Shown here: one piece after another, positions 1 to 11,170 of the stretch
Numbering within the stretch: the stretch's first letter is position 1
Layout: each line of letters starts with the position of its first letter
Source: Tyto alba
Lineage: Eukaryota; Chordata; Aves; Strigiformes; Tytonidae
NCBI RefSeq assembly: GCF_018691265.1
Contig: NW_024881272.1
Span: 19,581,323 to 19,645,322, forward strand
DNA: 64,000 bases
Direction: 5' to 3'
The notes under the pieces: generated by a model
What the model saw: the letters and a program-made list of their open reading frames with translations, nothing else
Databases searched by the model: none
Told to the model about the DNA's origin: nothing
Position numbers and translations under genes: made by a program

Positions 1-810
1 TTCTTTCCTGCTCACCCCCCCCTTTTGCAGGCTGAGACTAGCCCCGACCTTATCTTGAGCTGCTTGCAAAGTTTCATGTAAGCAGACTCAGCTCTTCTGG
101 TCCAAATACTGATGCAGAAACACAAGCTGGGCCCTGAGATTTGCCAGTTTATAAACATTAATTGATACAAACTTTGCAAGCATATGGCTTATGGGAGTTG
201 GAAAAATAGTTCAGGGTAGGCGGAAATGAAAGCACATATACTTGTTTATCTTGTTCAAGATATGCTTTTTGTAGTCTGGAAACAAGACAGGGGTGAAGAG
301 GACACAATTCAGCAAAGCCATTGTCAAACTGCTGTCAGGATTAGGGACATCAGCATTTATTCATGAGCAAAAAGAGCGAGTGAAAGCAGATAGGTAGTGT
401 TGGGTGTGGGAAGTGATATTGTCAGCTCTGTTGGAAATAAGAGCTCTTGCCTTATTTGAGTTATTAATTCTCTCTTTCACTCCTTTAATTGAGGGGCCTT
501 GCTCTGGAGGTGGATAGAAATTTTTATGAAGGGGCTAAAAAGGGAATGACAAGACATAGTTAGGCTAGTTAGCATTGGTTATGAAGTCAACTCTTCTGTG
601 GAAAGCTGTTTTTCAGTGGCCTAAACTAATCTTATTTTTTTTTCCTATTTATTTCTGTTGCTATTGAGAATGAATTTTAAGCTATTATTTTAGCAAATAC
701 TATAGGAAAAGGGGTATGTGAAACTTAAACATTGCTAAACTACTGGGGCATCTGTACATATTTTTTGTCTAAGGTGACCTGTAACAAAACATCTAAATGC
801 TTGTCAATAG
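1..810 (+). other. MCOLN2: MCOLN2 intron (partial)
   Basis: No mucolipin-like coding stretch is visible here. The next upstream exon, which should encode S2, lies outside the window. The intron ends in TTGTCAATAG just before the exon at 811, an acceptor with a weak pyrimidine tract. A pyrimidine run plus CAG at 1-30 looks like an acceptor but leads to no recognisable exon (see findings). Confidence 0.75.
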
Positions 811-960
811 AGATTTGTGAACTACTTCTTGGAGAAATACGGGCGTCATGTCTGTCATGCCGATCGCTTGGAGTTCATAAATGGATGGTATGTCCTGGTA
901 ATTATCTGTGATGTGATGACAATCATTGGGTCAATCCTAAAAATGGAAATAAAAGCCAAG
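811..960 (+). CDS. MCOLN2: MCOLN2 exon encoding S2-S3 linker and S3
   Basis: The 150-nt exon is phase 0 at both ends and gives 50 codons. It starts [15 protein letters not shown] and carries [12 protein letters not shown] and the S3 helix, ending KMEIKAK. The donor is AAG|gtgaga. The intron to the next exon (961-2314) holds a 14-G run near 1512-1525, a T-rich stretch, and no other coding signal. Confidence 0.95.
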
Positions 961-3308
961 GTGAGATTTTAATACTTCAGATAAAATACTAGTCGTGTTA
1001 CAACCATGTGTAATATGTTTTTTAACTTGGGGACAAATGGAAGTGAGTGATCATAGTCATTAGTCATCTTGTTTACTTTTGTTAATTCTTATTTCTTCAT
1101 TTCCTAGTGCTAGTTTGACTAATAACTGATTTCATTCCCTTTTCCCCAAAGTTTCTCAGTTAGACCACATAACCTATGTAAGCATCTTATTTCCGTAGTG
1201 CTAAATCCCCTCATCTCTGGTATAGGACTTGTGGGTAGACAGTTTCTAACAAAAAAACCCATCGATTTGGGTTGTGTTATTTCTGTAAGAAGTAGTAGTA
1301 CATACTGTACATGGAAACCAGGAGGCATCCCCTTGGATAAAACAGAGGTCTTGATGGCTTGTGGGAGTGGAAACATGTCTGTTACAGCTTGCTTTCCTGG
1401 CCTGTCCAAACTACAGGCAGCGTCACCTCCTGGTCCTTCACCTCCCAGGCTGGGCTTGCTGAAATCAATGTGTTTTTTGCCAGCTTTTCAGGGTTTTTTT
1501 GGGGTGTGCATGGGGGGGGGGGGGGTTGGTTGTTTTTTTTTCTTTTCTTCTTCAGTAGAGCTGTATGTCAACAATTCATGTGTTCACAAAACACTGTATT
1601 CTGGGAAACACCGGGTAGGTAGTGTGCTGCTCCTGCTTCGTGCGTACTAAGGCTCAAAGGGTAGATGCCCAGGATGGCCTTCAGAGGAAGCACTTGGGAA
1701 CCTCCAGCTGTACGGCAAGGTGGGGGGTTGAGGGTAGGAAGTCTTGAGCTAGGTGAGTATCTTGTGCTTATTGAAACCAGCTCTAGCCTTCGAAAGTAAA
1801 ATGCATGTAGAATTGGTTGTAAATTTCACTGGTAGTAAAAATGATCAGGCTCCAAACAGCTGGCAACCTGTTCAGAGATGTAAATGCATGTAGCATGGAA
1901 AGGGCTGTAGTCATGACGCTCACTTTGCATTTAAATGATGGCTCATGTTTAACTAAATAGTGAATGAGAGTATATTTGCCTAACAATAGCATATATTTAG
2001 CCTTTTTTAAAACAAAAATATGGAGATATTCAGTCTAATAATAAAACTGTGTCAGAACAAAAGTAAAGGTTTTAGTTTTTCGTGCAAAAGTACAAGAATA
2101 TCAGCACAGATGTGCTTTCATTTGCAGCACTGTTGCATTTGGGTGATCTCATTAAATGACTGCAGTTCACTTTGGTCTGAGATTTGTGATGTAGCAACAT
2201 CCTTTCAGTATTGGACTGCCCTGCTTTGTTTGAGCTGCTGGAACTTGAATAGCTGTCAAGCTGACATACCTACTGCTTTGTAACTTCACCACCTGCTCTG
2301 TTTGGATCCCTCAGAACCTCACAAGTTACGATGTCTGCAGCATTTTACTTGGAACATCAACTTTGTTTGTCTGGGTTGGAGTCATCAGATACCTGGGATA
2401 TTTTCAAACATACAATGTAAGGCAGGAATCAAATATTCCACAATTAAAGCATATATTTGTCACTCTTCCTCAGGTCTCTAACTTGTGGCTTTTTCCCCTT
2501 CTCCTTTCTTCCACCCTGACGTGTAGGTGCTCATTTTAACTATGCAGGCATCATTGCCCAAAGTGCTAAGGTTTTGTTGTTGTGCTGGGATGATTTATCT
2601 TGGCTATACCTTCTGTGGTTGGATTGTCCTGGGACCTTATCATGAAAAGGTATGTACTCCTTTTCTTGTCTAACAACGTGTGGATATCTGTGTATGTAGT
2701 TCCTAGTTATAACAATAGAAATGGCTCTTAAATTCATGTTTTTGTTTAAAAGCTGTAACATGAAGAATATGGGAATGTTTCTCCTTCCATGTGTACCTCG
2801 TGCTGCCTGCTCAGTTTAACAAAATAACTGTATTCTTGCTTTCGCTGTGTGCTTGAACTCAATGTAATGTCAAACACAAGGCTGTTTTTGTGATGAGTGG
2901 ATGGTTTATCCATGCAATGTCTGGCTGGGGACTAGAGGTAAATTGGTCTATTATCTCTTTCGCCCACTCTGGCAATCCCAGTTCAGTTGGGTTAGAGAGA
3001 CACTAGTTCACCGTTACTATTTCTGGGAATCTCCTTGACTCTGACTTTGTTTTTCCAAATCTTTCCTGTGCCATGTAACTTCATCTCCTAAATCTTGACT
3101 CATAAAGGGGTGGATGAATGCTTGTATTGTTTACTTTGCTTCCTGTGTGTGGGTGTGTTGTGGGTTGTTTTTGTTTGTTTTCTTTTTTTCTTTAAGGTTG
3201 ATACCAAAGTGTGTGCCTGGTATGTAGTCTTGTATGAAACCTGGGTATAGCAGTAAAGCTTTGTATATTCTAAAACACGAGCGAAAAACCTCTGCAAAGC
3301 TTGTTTGT

Positions 3309-3340
<32 letters not shown>

Positions 3341-6300
3341 CCCTTGGCAGATGTTCTATGTGGCAGTTTGAAAGAAGGCAGATTCTTGTGATAAATTCTA
3401 GATGTCCATTAATCAGTAACAAATGTATGACTTCTCAATTTCTGGTTATACACAGTATATATTATAACAGAGACACATGCTGCAGTGCTTGCTTCAGCTT
3501 CTTGCACCCCCAGAGCTTGGATTTCTCAAACATATAATTTTCTCCTTTTAAGAGACATAGATATTCAGTCTGCACTGTTGATGACAATACATTTCTCCAT
3601 GGAATGCTGGATGCTGTGGGATCCTCAGTCATAATAGAGGCTCAATTGCTTCTAGCAGGCACAGCATAAATACTGTTGTAGCTTCCCTGCAGCAAGTATG
3701 TTACTTGTCCAAGCAAAAGAAAGTATAGTCAATACAGTGCTTAACTACGAAAATGTTACCTCTTGCTAAATACAACAGATCAATGTCAAGGACAGCAGCT
3801 GCAGCTGTGTGGGTTCCTGTCTCTGGCAGTTCCCCCGCAACCCCGCTGGAAGGCAGCACGGCACCGTGCAGAGCTGCCGGGCTCTCCTGGTGAGAAATGG
3901 GAAGAGCCTTCCTTGCTCTGCATGTTCCCACCAGGGAGGTCCTTGTGCTCAAAAATTCTGAAGGCCTTCAGTCATACATGGAAATACATATGGGTTTCTT
4001 AACTTCTACAGCCAGAGAGAGGGAGTGGGAATCCTGCATTTTGTGTTATGTCAATCCAGGGGTTTATAGGTAAGCAGTCCTTAGCAGGTTTCTCTCTGTA
4101 CCCAGGCATCACAGCTTGCAGGTTACTCAAGAGTTACCTATATCATGCACCCCTTCTCAGAAGGTGTGCTGCTGGGCTTCATAATGGCTTTTAAAATAAA
4201 TACAAGTAAAAAAAAAAAATAGGCCATAAGTAATACCAGACCTGCTGTTCCTGTGCAACAGTATGCTCTCCTTACAAACATGCCTCTTGACATCTTGTTT
4301 CCAATATAGGACTGCGGTTCAAGTGAGCGTAGTCACATTACTTCATTGATAATAGCTATATTAAACCATTGTGCATTAGTTCATATTTTCCAATGTAGTA
4401 CAGTTAACTAAATCTATTTATTTAGAGGGATAGAGTGATTGTGGAAAGTACGCTTACCTGGTTGCAGAATGGAATTTAATATCAGGGTGTGTTCCAGCTT
4501 GGGGAAATGGAGTTAGGAATTTAAAAGGATGTCCTTGAAATGAAACCGTGATTTTGTCCAGGGTGTGCTTAGCAGCTTCACAACACAGCTATAGCTTTTA
4601 CCTACAGCTCAAGGTTTTTTGAATGACAGATAGATGATGTTATCACTAGGCAAATACTGTTTAGACTATCTGAGCTCTGAAGGCTATATGCTCTCTCTAA
4701 CTTCTTAATACAGTATTGATTAATTATCCCTACTCCAGTAATGCTGCAGAGCTGTGTAACCAGATGATGTGGATTCTGTTCCCAGCATACTACCACTGAT
4801 TTACTGCGTAGATTCTGTGAAATCACCTTATGTGCTTTGGCAAACAGAATGATATTTTCCTGCAGGTCTCAAATATCTTAATATTCAATAACTTAAACTT
4901 TCTGTGGTGGTCAGTTGCCAGCTGTTTTGCCTGTTAAGCATCACAAGTTTATTTCTTGATAATAAATCTTATTTCCGATGTCACTGTATAATGCTTAGCC
5001 AGGATTGTACTTCTAGATGGCTCTATAACTGACATATATGTTTCAGTCTGAATGTATGAGAAAGAAGGTGTGGTAACACTTGATTTGACTGAATTGGCTT
5101 TTTTATTCTGCTTTGAGTAAAACTAAAAAAAATGTACTTTTTTTATGATACTTTTCACTTTCCCTTTAATCTGGATGATTGATTTTTACATTCTGTTAAT
5201 AATTTGTGTTCATTGTTTTCTAGTTTGAAGATCTGAACACGGTGGCTGAGTGTCTGTTTTCTTTGGTCAATGGTGATGATATGTTTGCAACATTTGCTCA
5301 AATCCAGCAGAAGAGCACACTGGTGTGGGTGTTCAGTCGGTTATATCTGTACTCCTTCATTAGTCTGTTTATATACATGATCCTCAGCCTTTTTATTGCA
5401 CTCATTACTGACTCCTATGACACCATAAAGGTAAAACATTTTTTTTTTCCCCATTACACTTCTAATCGGTTTTGTATTCATTCTTGTTAATCACTCAACA
5501 CTATAGTATCTAGCATTAGTTCTGATGACTGGTGAGGCTATTAAAACCTTTTAGCTTAATCTGTGGTGAAATTGGGAGGATGACATCCAAATGACTAAGC
5601 AGTAATTGGTTTGGAAAATAGATCTTAGTGCGTGTCTGTGTTTAGTATTTTCTGCTGCTTCACCTGGCTTCAGAAAGTAACAGCTAATGGAAACATAAGT
5701 GGAAGGATAAGTGAAAAGAGTAAATTTTTAAGTGTAGTTACACAGAGCAGGATCAGTCTTGTTTGACGTGAACATTTCTTCTTGTGGCACCAGAAACTGA
5801 GGTCAAAGTTTGCTGGCATCTCAGGGAATATACCCTTGGCAGGAGTGTGGCAAGGGCCAAGTAGATAACTCTGAACTCATTTAAGTGTCCAGCCTTGCTT
5901 AACGTGTTGTTTGGAAATGTTTGGTTAAAAGGAAATGCCTTCTGAAAGACCCACTACTTCTCATTCAAGTTAAAATTGCATCATCCATTTCCAGTATAAA
6001 CTGGCTGAAAATGAAACAAGTTTCCGGTGATTACCTCTTGTTCTTGTTCTCTACTGCTGTCTCTCCTTCATGCTTCTGGTAGCTGCAGTAACTAGTGGGA
6101 ACACAATGTGGATCATGCCCTTTAGCTTGTCCCTTTCTTGCCTTAGTGTCAGATAAACAGGCCAGCAGAATAAGGCTAGTCTGATGTGAACCACAACTTC
6201 CAGATCAGGCAAGAGCTCCACTCCCTAAGCATCTCAAAATACAACTTAACTGTCTGTGCTTCTGAGTTTATTGGATGGTCTGACCTGTGAAACAGGGGTT

Positions 6301-8270
6301 GGCTGTTACTCTTCCCTCTGAGCACTTCATGTGGATCAATGGCCACACACAATTCAGCCATTTCAGTGTGCTAAACTGATGTTTTTCAGATCATTTCCTC
6401 AGTATGACAATGCTGAATATCCACATTAGGGCCCTTCAAATCCAGCATTGGAGTTCCTAGGGAAAATGAACCCAGATCACCCACAGTGAGCACAGTAGCC
6501 AATGTGAACAAGGGAGAATCAGTGCCAGTATAACTTGAGAACGCTTGCTTGATCTTATGGAGAGCAAACAAAATGTAAGAGAATCTGTGAACAATATGAA
6601 TTTTATGTCACTTAAATTGCTTTGTTCCACCAACTACATATGTGGTGCTTCTAGGACAGAATTGTACTTTTTTTCTTCTTACAGCAATACTGAACAAATG
6701 AACCAAATAGCCTGGTTTGGGCTACCACACTCTAGAGGAAATTTTAAAACACTTCATGCCCAGTAACTTCTCATGTGTTGTGAATAAAATGCTTTTTCTT
6801 TCAGAAATACCAACAAAGTGGATTTCCAGTAACAGACCTACATGAATTTCTAAAAGACCATGGCAGTGTTGCTTACAGAAAAGAACAGACTTCCATGCCA
6901 TTTGTCTGCTGCTGTAGGAGGTCAGTAGGGTGTTTTTAATGAGTGCTTTTTCTCAGAACCACACCAGTCGGCTTCTCACTGCAAAGTGCTGTTTCACAAA
7001 TGCTAGAGCAGCCAGAATTCAGCCTGTGGAATATTTGAACTCTGTTTCTCTTGTGCTTTACTTGTTGTTAGATCTTTAGTCTGCTGATGGTGCAAGGGCA
7101 GCAAGTCTGAGCTTTAATGCATGTTTTTAAGTGTTTTGTTTATGAAAACTACCATTCAGAAACTGGTGGAAGTTGATGGGAGAAATGCATATTATAACAT
7201 GGAACTGCCAAGGAGTCAAGAGTGAACTAAATCTCTGCTGCTTAAGGTTTTGCAAGCCTTCTCTTTCTAAAAAGCTTTTCCACTAGGCTAGGAGCAGTAG
7301 CAGAAAGCAAGAGGATGTGATTCGGCCAGTACTTTATCCCAAAGCTGTGCTGTTTCAGTGGGGCAAACTGGTTCAATACCCTCTGTCAGAATATTGGAAA
7401 CACACTTGTAAATGTCACCAAACTCAAGCCTTTGGAGGTTTTAGCCAGTGGTCCTTTTAAAGCTGGTGTTGGTGAGATGTTCATCTCACCTGGTGCTTGC
7501 TGGTTTGGAAGTCTATTCTTTGAATTCTGTTTCTGAGGAAAACGAACACACTTCTGAATTCCTAACTGAGAGAAGAGGGATCTTGTTGCTGTCCTGAGGC
7601 AATCTGGGAGAATTCCTGCTTTCACACAGAATGATCCCGGGCACTGTGCAAGGAAGCCAGGCTATAGGAGGAGGAATAGAGCTAAATGTGAACATTTGTT
7701 CAATCCCAACTGGTGTAATAAATCCTGTTTTAGCAGCAGGACACTCGTCTACTTACATACTGAGGCTTTTGTGAAATGCAACGTTACACTTTTGATGTAC
7801 TCTGGTAGAGGGCAACCTTGTAGCCAAAAAGGAGCATGTGAGATGATGATGGGCAGGTATCCCAGTAGCTGCTGTGGTCATTTGAAAGCCAACTAATTTG
7901 TAAGAACTCCAGCCAGGTACAGCTTCAGGTTTCACGTCCAAGTCATTGTGTAGGATAAAAGATTTTTGTCTGCTTGAACATAATAAATATGCTTTACTGT
8001 AATAAGCTGCAGAGTATGGGGGGCAAAAGCCTGGTAGCTGGAGTGAAAATCTAGAGCCTTTGCTACTATAACAGTTCATGCTTGATTGTCCCAGTGCAGG
8101 TGTTGGAGCTGTGTGCTGAAATGGGAGAGCACCAAACAGAAGGATCAAAACTCTAGTTTTGTATGGGTAAATGCTTCCTATTGCATTTCTTGCTGAGTGA
8201 AAAATGGTGGCTTTTTTTTGTTTTGTTTTGCAGACAACAGAGTGATGACAACTTGATACTTATTAATTGA
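811..8270 (+). CDS. MCOLN2: Mucolipin-2 (TRPML2), C-terminal half, six exons (5' partial)
   Basis: TRPML2 is a cation-permeable TRP channel of recycling endosomes and lysosomes, gated by PI(3,5)P2 and low pH. Six exons (811-960, 2315-2416, 2527-2649, 5224-5430, 6805-6920, 8234-8270) join in frame into 244 residues plus TGA. In order they give S3 ([16 protein letters not shown]), S4, S5 (ending [10 protein letters not shown]), the pore with the filter NGDDMF, S6 ([20 protein letters not shown]) and a short cytosolic tail ending LILIN. The tail wording (RRxxSDDxLILI) and the KYxxxVC / [12 protein letters not shown] start fit MCOLN2 better than MCOLN1 or MCOLN3, as I recall those proteins. The family is about 560-580 aa, so the N-terminus, S1, the luminal domain and S2 lie upstream of the window. 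LPAR3 follows on the same strand, as in human. No frameshift or premature stop is seen. Confidence 0.95.
2315..2416 (+). CDS. MCOLN2: MCOLN2 exon encoding S4
   Basis: The 102-nt exon (34 codons) lies between ccctcag and gtaagg. It reads [18 protein letters not shown] and continues [16 protein letters not shown], the S4 segment of mucolipins and close to wholly conserved. The following intron is only 110 nt. Confidence 0.95.
2527..2649 (+). CDS. MCOLN2: MCOLN2 exon encoding S5
   Basis: The 123-nt exon (41 codons) lies between gtgtag and gtatgt. It starts [16 protein letters not shown], runs through the cysteine-rich S5 ([16 protein letters not shown]) and ends LGPYHEK before the pore loop. 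Confidence 0.95.
2650..5223 (+). other. MCOLN2: MCOLN2 intron before the pore exon
   Basis: This 2.6-kb intron has no coding content. It holds a 30-T homopolymer at 3311-3340 followed by an acceptor-like cccttggcag that does not lead into mucolipin sequence, and an A13 run near 4209. Confidence 0.8.
5224..5430 (+). CDS. MCOLN2: MCOLN2 pore and S6 exon
   Basis: The 207-nt exon (69 codons) lies between tctag and gtaaaa. The pore helix AECLFSLV is followed by the selectivity filter NGDDMFATF with both filter aspartates intact, then FAQIQQK and S6 ending SDYDT-like (DSYDTIK). This exon alone marks the gene as a mucolipin. Confidence 0.97.
5431..6804 (+). other. MCOLN2: MCOLN2 intron after the pore exon
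   Basis: This 1.4-kb intron shows no coding signal, repeat family or RNA gene that I can recognise. It ends with a good acceptor (tttttctttcag). Confidence 0.8.
6805..6920 (+). CDS. MCOLN2: MCOLN2 cytosolic tail exon
   Basis: The 116-nt exon ends two bases into an arginine codon. It starts [18 protein letters not shown] and ends PFVCCCRR. The cysteine cluster sits where TRPML1 is reported to be palmitoylated, so a lipid-anchored tail is plausible but inferred. The tail is less conserved than the membrane part, as expected. Confidence 0.93.
6921..8233 (+). other. MCOLN2: Last MCOLN2 intron
   Basis: This 1.3-kb intron has no gene signal of its own. It ends in a T-rich tract (8212-8229) and CAG before the terminal exon. 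Confidence 0.8.
8234..8270 (+). CDS. MCOLN2: MCOLN2 terminal coding exon
   Basis: The exon completes the split arginine codon and reads [11 protein letters not shown] followed by TGA at 8268-8270. The acceptor is ttttgcag. The C-terminal acidic plus LILI pattern matches mammalian TRPML2. Confidence 0.93.
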
Positions 8271-8710
8271 TGATTACATGTTGAAATTCACCACTAATAT
8301 ATGCAAAGAAAGTATAGTAGTATGGAGAAGAATAATTCTCCAAATTGCCGTGAAACCCACTCTCTGGACCTGCCTGGTTGTGAACAGACTGATCTTACCC
8401 AGTTAAGGTGTTGGAAGAAAAGCTGCTAATGTGTCATCAGCTGGCTGACCAGGAGGAGAGCCCAGAAGCTGTGTCTGGAGAGCTGTGAAGAACTCTGTTT
8501 TCTTGCTCCAAGTTCTGTCACATCAAAGAAGGCTGATCCTTGAGCATTGTCCGTGGAAGCTCTATTTGCTAATTACCTCTAAGAGAAAGAAAAGTGGCCC
8601 TGAATAAACTGTTGCTGTTAACAAGAAAAAGAATTATATGAAAATAATTTTTTAAAACAATAATTCCATGCTAAAAAGTATTAAATAAAAGGTGGTCAAG
8701 AAGGGAGGAG
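8271..8710 (+). other. MCOLN2: MCOLN2 3' UTR (approximate end)
   Basis: The untranslated region follows the TGA. Canonical AATAAA signals lie at 8603-8608 and 8684-8689, and further ones at 8771-8776 and 9224-9229 could give longer forms. The 8684 signal is followed by GT-rich sequence (ggtggtc), so an end near 8.7 kb is my best guess. Confidence 0.55.
8684..8689 (+). terminator. MCOLN2: Likely MCOLN2 polyadenylation signal AATAAA
   Basis: This is a perfect AATAAA about 415 nt after the stop with a GT-rich downstream element. The alternatives at 8603, 8771 and 9224 cannot be ranked without transcript data. Confidence 0.5.
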
Positions 8711-10400
8711 TTTTTCACTTAGTGATGCATTCAGCCTGTAATTTCTACTTGGCACAATTCATTTCCTTGAAATAAATTTATGTAAAACTACAAAGTTGGA
8801 CAAAAGTACAAAAAATGTTATACAGGAAGGAGAACAACAATTAACACAAGCCAGATACAGATTGCAGCCTTTTCTTTAATGGATTTACTAAAAACAAAAG
8901 CAGTTGGTTACTCTTTTTTTGACTGCTAGTCTTTTCTATTATATCTACAATATTTGTATTGTCATCACCTTCTGACATCTAGTGCTTCTCTTCCCTAAAG
9001 CAGGTGAGGTGCATCCTGTACCCTTAGCACTGTGAGCCACGGTGTAGGAGCCCCTAAGCTCTGACTCAAACTCCTGTCCAATTTAGTAGTACGGCAAGTG
9101 TGACCTGCCAAAGACACTGCTCCGATAGGTACTACTTGTTTGTGAGAGAATCCATAGGTAATGAGGGGAAAGTATTATCAACCAGAGGAATGTGATTTTA
9201 AAACTTAATTTCTATAATGGAATAATAAAGCTTTCTTGTCCAGTATTGATTTTTAATTTCTTTTTAATCACATGAGCTGCTTGCTAGTGAGACTACTGCT
9301 TCAGCCCTACCATATTAGAACAGGTCACTAATGTATTATAGAAACTAATTTGTCTTCACCATCTGTTTGGTGGGTTTTTTTTTCTCTTGGAAGAAAGATA
9401 AAAACCATTTGCTGGAGCTTCTCATTGGCCCTCTATTCCACAGAGGTTTAACTTTACAGGAAATCTGGCATATGTTGACTTGTCATTTTGTGCATTAATA
9501 CAGGTTTGGATACAGTTTCTGACTGGTAGGTGGTCCCACTCCAACTGCTAAGGAGGTGATGCGCAGTCATGGGAGCAGAACTGGAGCATAAGCTTTTGCA
9601 GAGTATTCTGAAAATAAGCTGTTGCTTTTGGTTGTCTTCTCTGGGAATAAAAAGCTTTTGCTAATTGCTTATTGGATTTAACAAAAGGGGGGAGAGAAAT
9701 GGATGGAAAGGCAGTGAAGAAGGTTGTATTAGAAAGAAACAGGCAGGAAGGAGGAAAAAATTTTGAGCCACCTTCAAGGTGAGTATTCATGGAGGGGAGC
9801 GGGGTGGGTGAGAGTTGGAGCTCTTATGTTGGCACCTTCTGTTGGCACCTTCTGTTGATGGATGAAGCAGGAAAAAGCCGCTGGAGTAGAGGCTGTTTGG
9901 TATTTCGTAAGTGGTGCTCGCATGTAAGGCTTCACCTAGTCTTTAGCACTCCATCTAGGTTTTATGCTGTAATTGTTACCAGGATTTCTGAAAAACGGAG
10001 CAGAGACTTTCTGCTGAGATTTTCTTTTGTCAGTTCTCCAGCTCTGATCAGACCCCTGAGTAGCTCTGTACTCCTCGGATGACACATGCCTGGTCTTGGT
10101 GAATGCTTCAGGTAAGTAGCAATGGGTCAGATCCATCTGATCATGATAGTCAGATAAATTTGACTTTGTACCACCTCCTACATTTGTGCTCGGTTTTTCC
10201 TTCATGGCAAAACTGTGTGTACTCAGTCCTGCCCTTCGGGGTCAACAGGAGCCTCAGGGTTTTGGTATCGCTGCATTGGGTGTGAGGTGGTTCTTTGCCT
10301 TCTATGCTACATTTAAAAGAACAGCGCCAGGGGTTGCTGGAAGGAAGTGGCACATGCACCCGTCTGTACCGTCCTGATCTACTCCCAGAAGTTACTGCCG
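8711..10400. other. Intergenic spacer between MCOLN2 and LPAR3
   Basis: A short spacer of about 1.7-1.9 kb separates the two same-strand genes. No ORF here looks genuine. The only structure seen is a perfect 13-bp tandem duplication at 9829-9841 and 9842-9854 (TTGGCACCTTCTG twice). Confidence 0.6.
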
Positions 10401-10644
10401 TTTTACCCGGGTTTTGCTTTTGTTTCCCAAAACGGGCCCGACGACGGACCTTCCGCTGGGCTCTTCGGGCAGCACGACCCCTCCCGCGGGCCGCCTGACG
10501 CGCCCCGCCTCGACCCGCATCGTGGCGGCGGGGGGGAGCCAAACCTTCGCACCTGGGAGAAAACAAACGCGGCGAGGGCCGCGTTCCCGCGCGGGGCGGG
10601 GCGGGGCCGGGCGGGGCGGGGCACGCGGGGCGGGAGCGGGCGGC

Positions 10645-10668
10645 GGCGCGGCGCTGCGGGGGCTGCCG
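10645..10668 (+). other. LPAR3: Candidate 3' end of LPAR3 non-coding exon 1
   Basis: A strong donor (CTGCCG|gtgagc, GT at 10669-10670) follows the GC-box cluster. The transcription start is unknown, so only the 3' edge of this exon is supported. There is no clear coding potential. Confidence 0.4.
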
Positions 10669-10821
10669 GTGAGCGGGGCCGGGGCAGGGCCCCCCGCCTC
10701 CCCACGGCGGGGCGGGCGCGTCCCGGGGCCGGCGGCGGCGCGGCTGAGGGGCCGGGGATGGGAGCGGCTTCATCGCGGGCTTAATGAACTTCGGGATTTA
10801 TTAACTCTTTTTCCCTTGTAG

Positions 10822-10897
10822 TCGGGCAGGAAGAAACTTTCCGCAGTTCGATTCAACTGCCTTTCACCCCCCCATCGCCGCGGCCTGCCCCTTGCCG
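10822..10897 (+). other. LPAR3: Candidate second non-coding LPAR3 exon (76 nt)
   Basis: A pyrimidine-rich acceptor (aactctttttcccttgtag, AG at 10820-10821) and a strong donor (TTGCCG|gtgagc) bracket 76 nt of non-coding sequence. The donor matches the first-exon donor almost exactly. It may be a second 5'-UTR exon or part of an alternative first exon, and needs transcript evidence. Confidence 0.4.
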
Positions 10898-10938
10898 GTG
10901 AGCTGGAAGCGGGGTCGCGCTCCGTCTCCTTGAGGGCT

Positions 10939-11160
10939 GGCTACCGCGGGGGGCAGCTCTGGCTACCGGGGAGGGGGGGTACAGCCCTGGCTACCGGGGA
11001 GGGGGGGGTACAGCCCTGGCTACCGCGGGGGGCAGCCCTGGCTACCGGGGAGGGGGGGTACAGCCCTGGCTACCGCGGGGGGCAGCCCTGGCTACCGGGG
11101 AGGGGGGGTACAGCCCTGGCTACCGGGGGGGGGGGGTACAGCCCTGGCTACCGCGGGGCT
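10939..11160. repeat. G-rich minisatellite, nine units alternating about 22 and 28 bp
   Basis: Nine copies of a unit beginning GGCTACCG start at 10939, 10961, 10989, 11018, 11040, 11068, 11090, 11118 and 11146. Spacings are 22, 28, 29, 22, 28, 22, 28 and 28. Long units carry GGGGAGGGGGGGTACAGCCCT and short ones CGCGGGGGGCAGCCCT (interrupted here for description only). The array lies immediately inside LPAR3 intron 1. Confidence 0.9.
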
Positions 11161-11170
11161 GCACCTCTGC

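Larger units (their letters stand above)
10420..11170 (+). promoter_or_regulatory. LPAR3: CpG-island promoter, presumed LPAR3
   Basis: Sequence composition changes sharply to GC- and CpG-rich. A cluster of overlapping GC boxes (GGGGCGGGGC type, Sp1/KLF sites) runs from about 10,591 to 10,644, and I see no TATA box. The island lies about 8.6 kb upstream of the LPAR3 start codon on the same strand and is followed by good splice donors. An LPAR3 promoter is therefore the simplest reading, but it is inferred from position. ORFs of 100-200 codons on both strands here are stop-poor GC artefacts. Confidence 0.65.

Noticed and set aside
3311..3350. T30 tract with cccttggcag as a MCOLN2 acceptor
   Set aside because: The sequence after it is not mucolipin-like, and exons 2527-2649 and 5224-5430 already join in frame.
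10150..10773. 207-codon minus-strand ORF in the first CpG island
   Set aside because: Arg/Pro/Ala-rich GC artefact with no domain; overlaps the presumed LPAR3 promoter, and several other frames are also open there.
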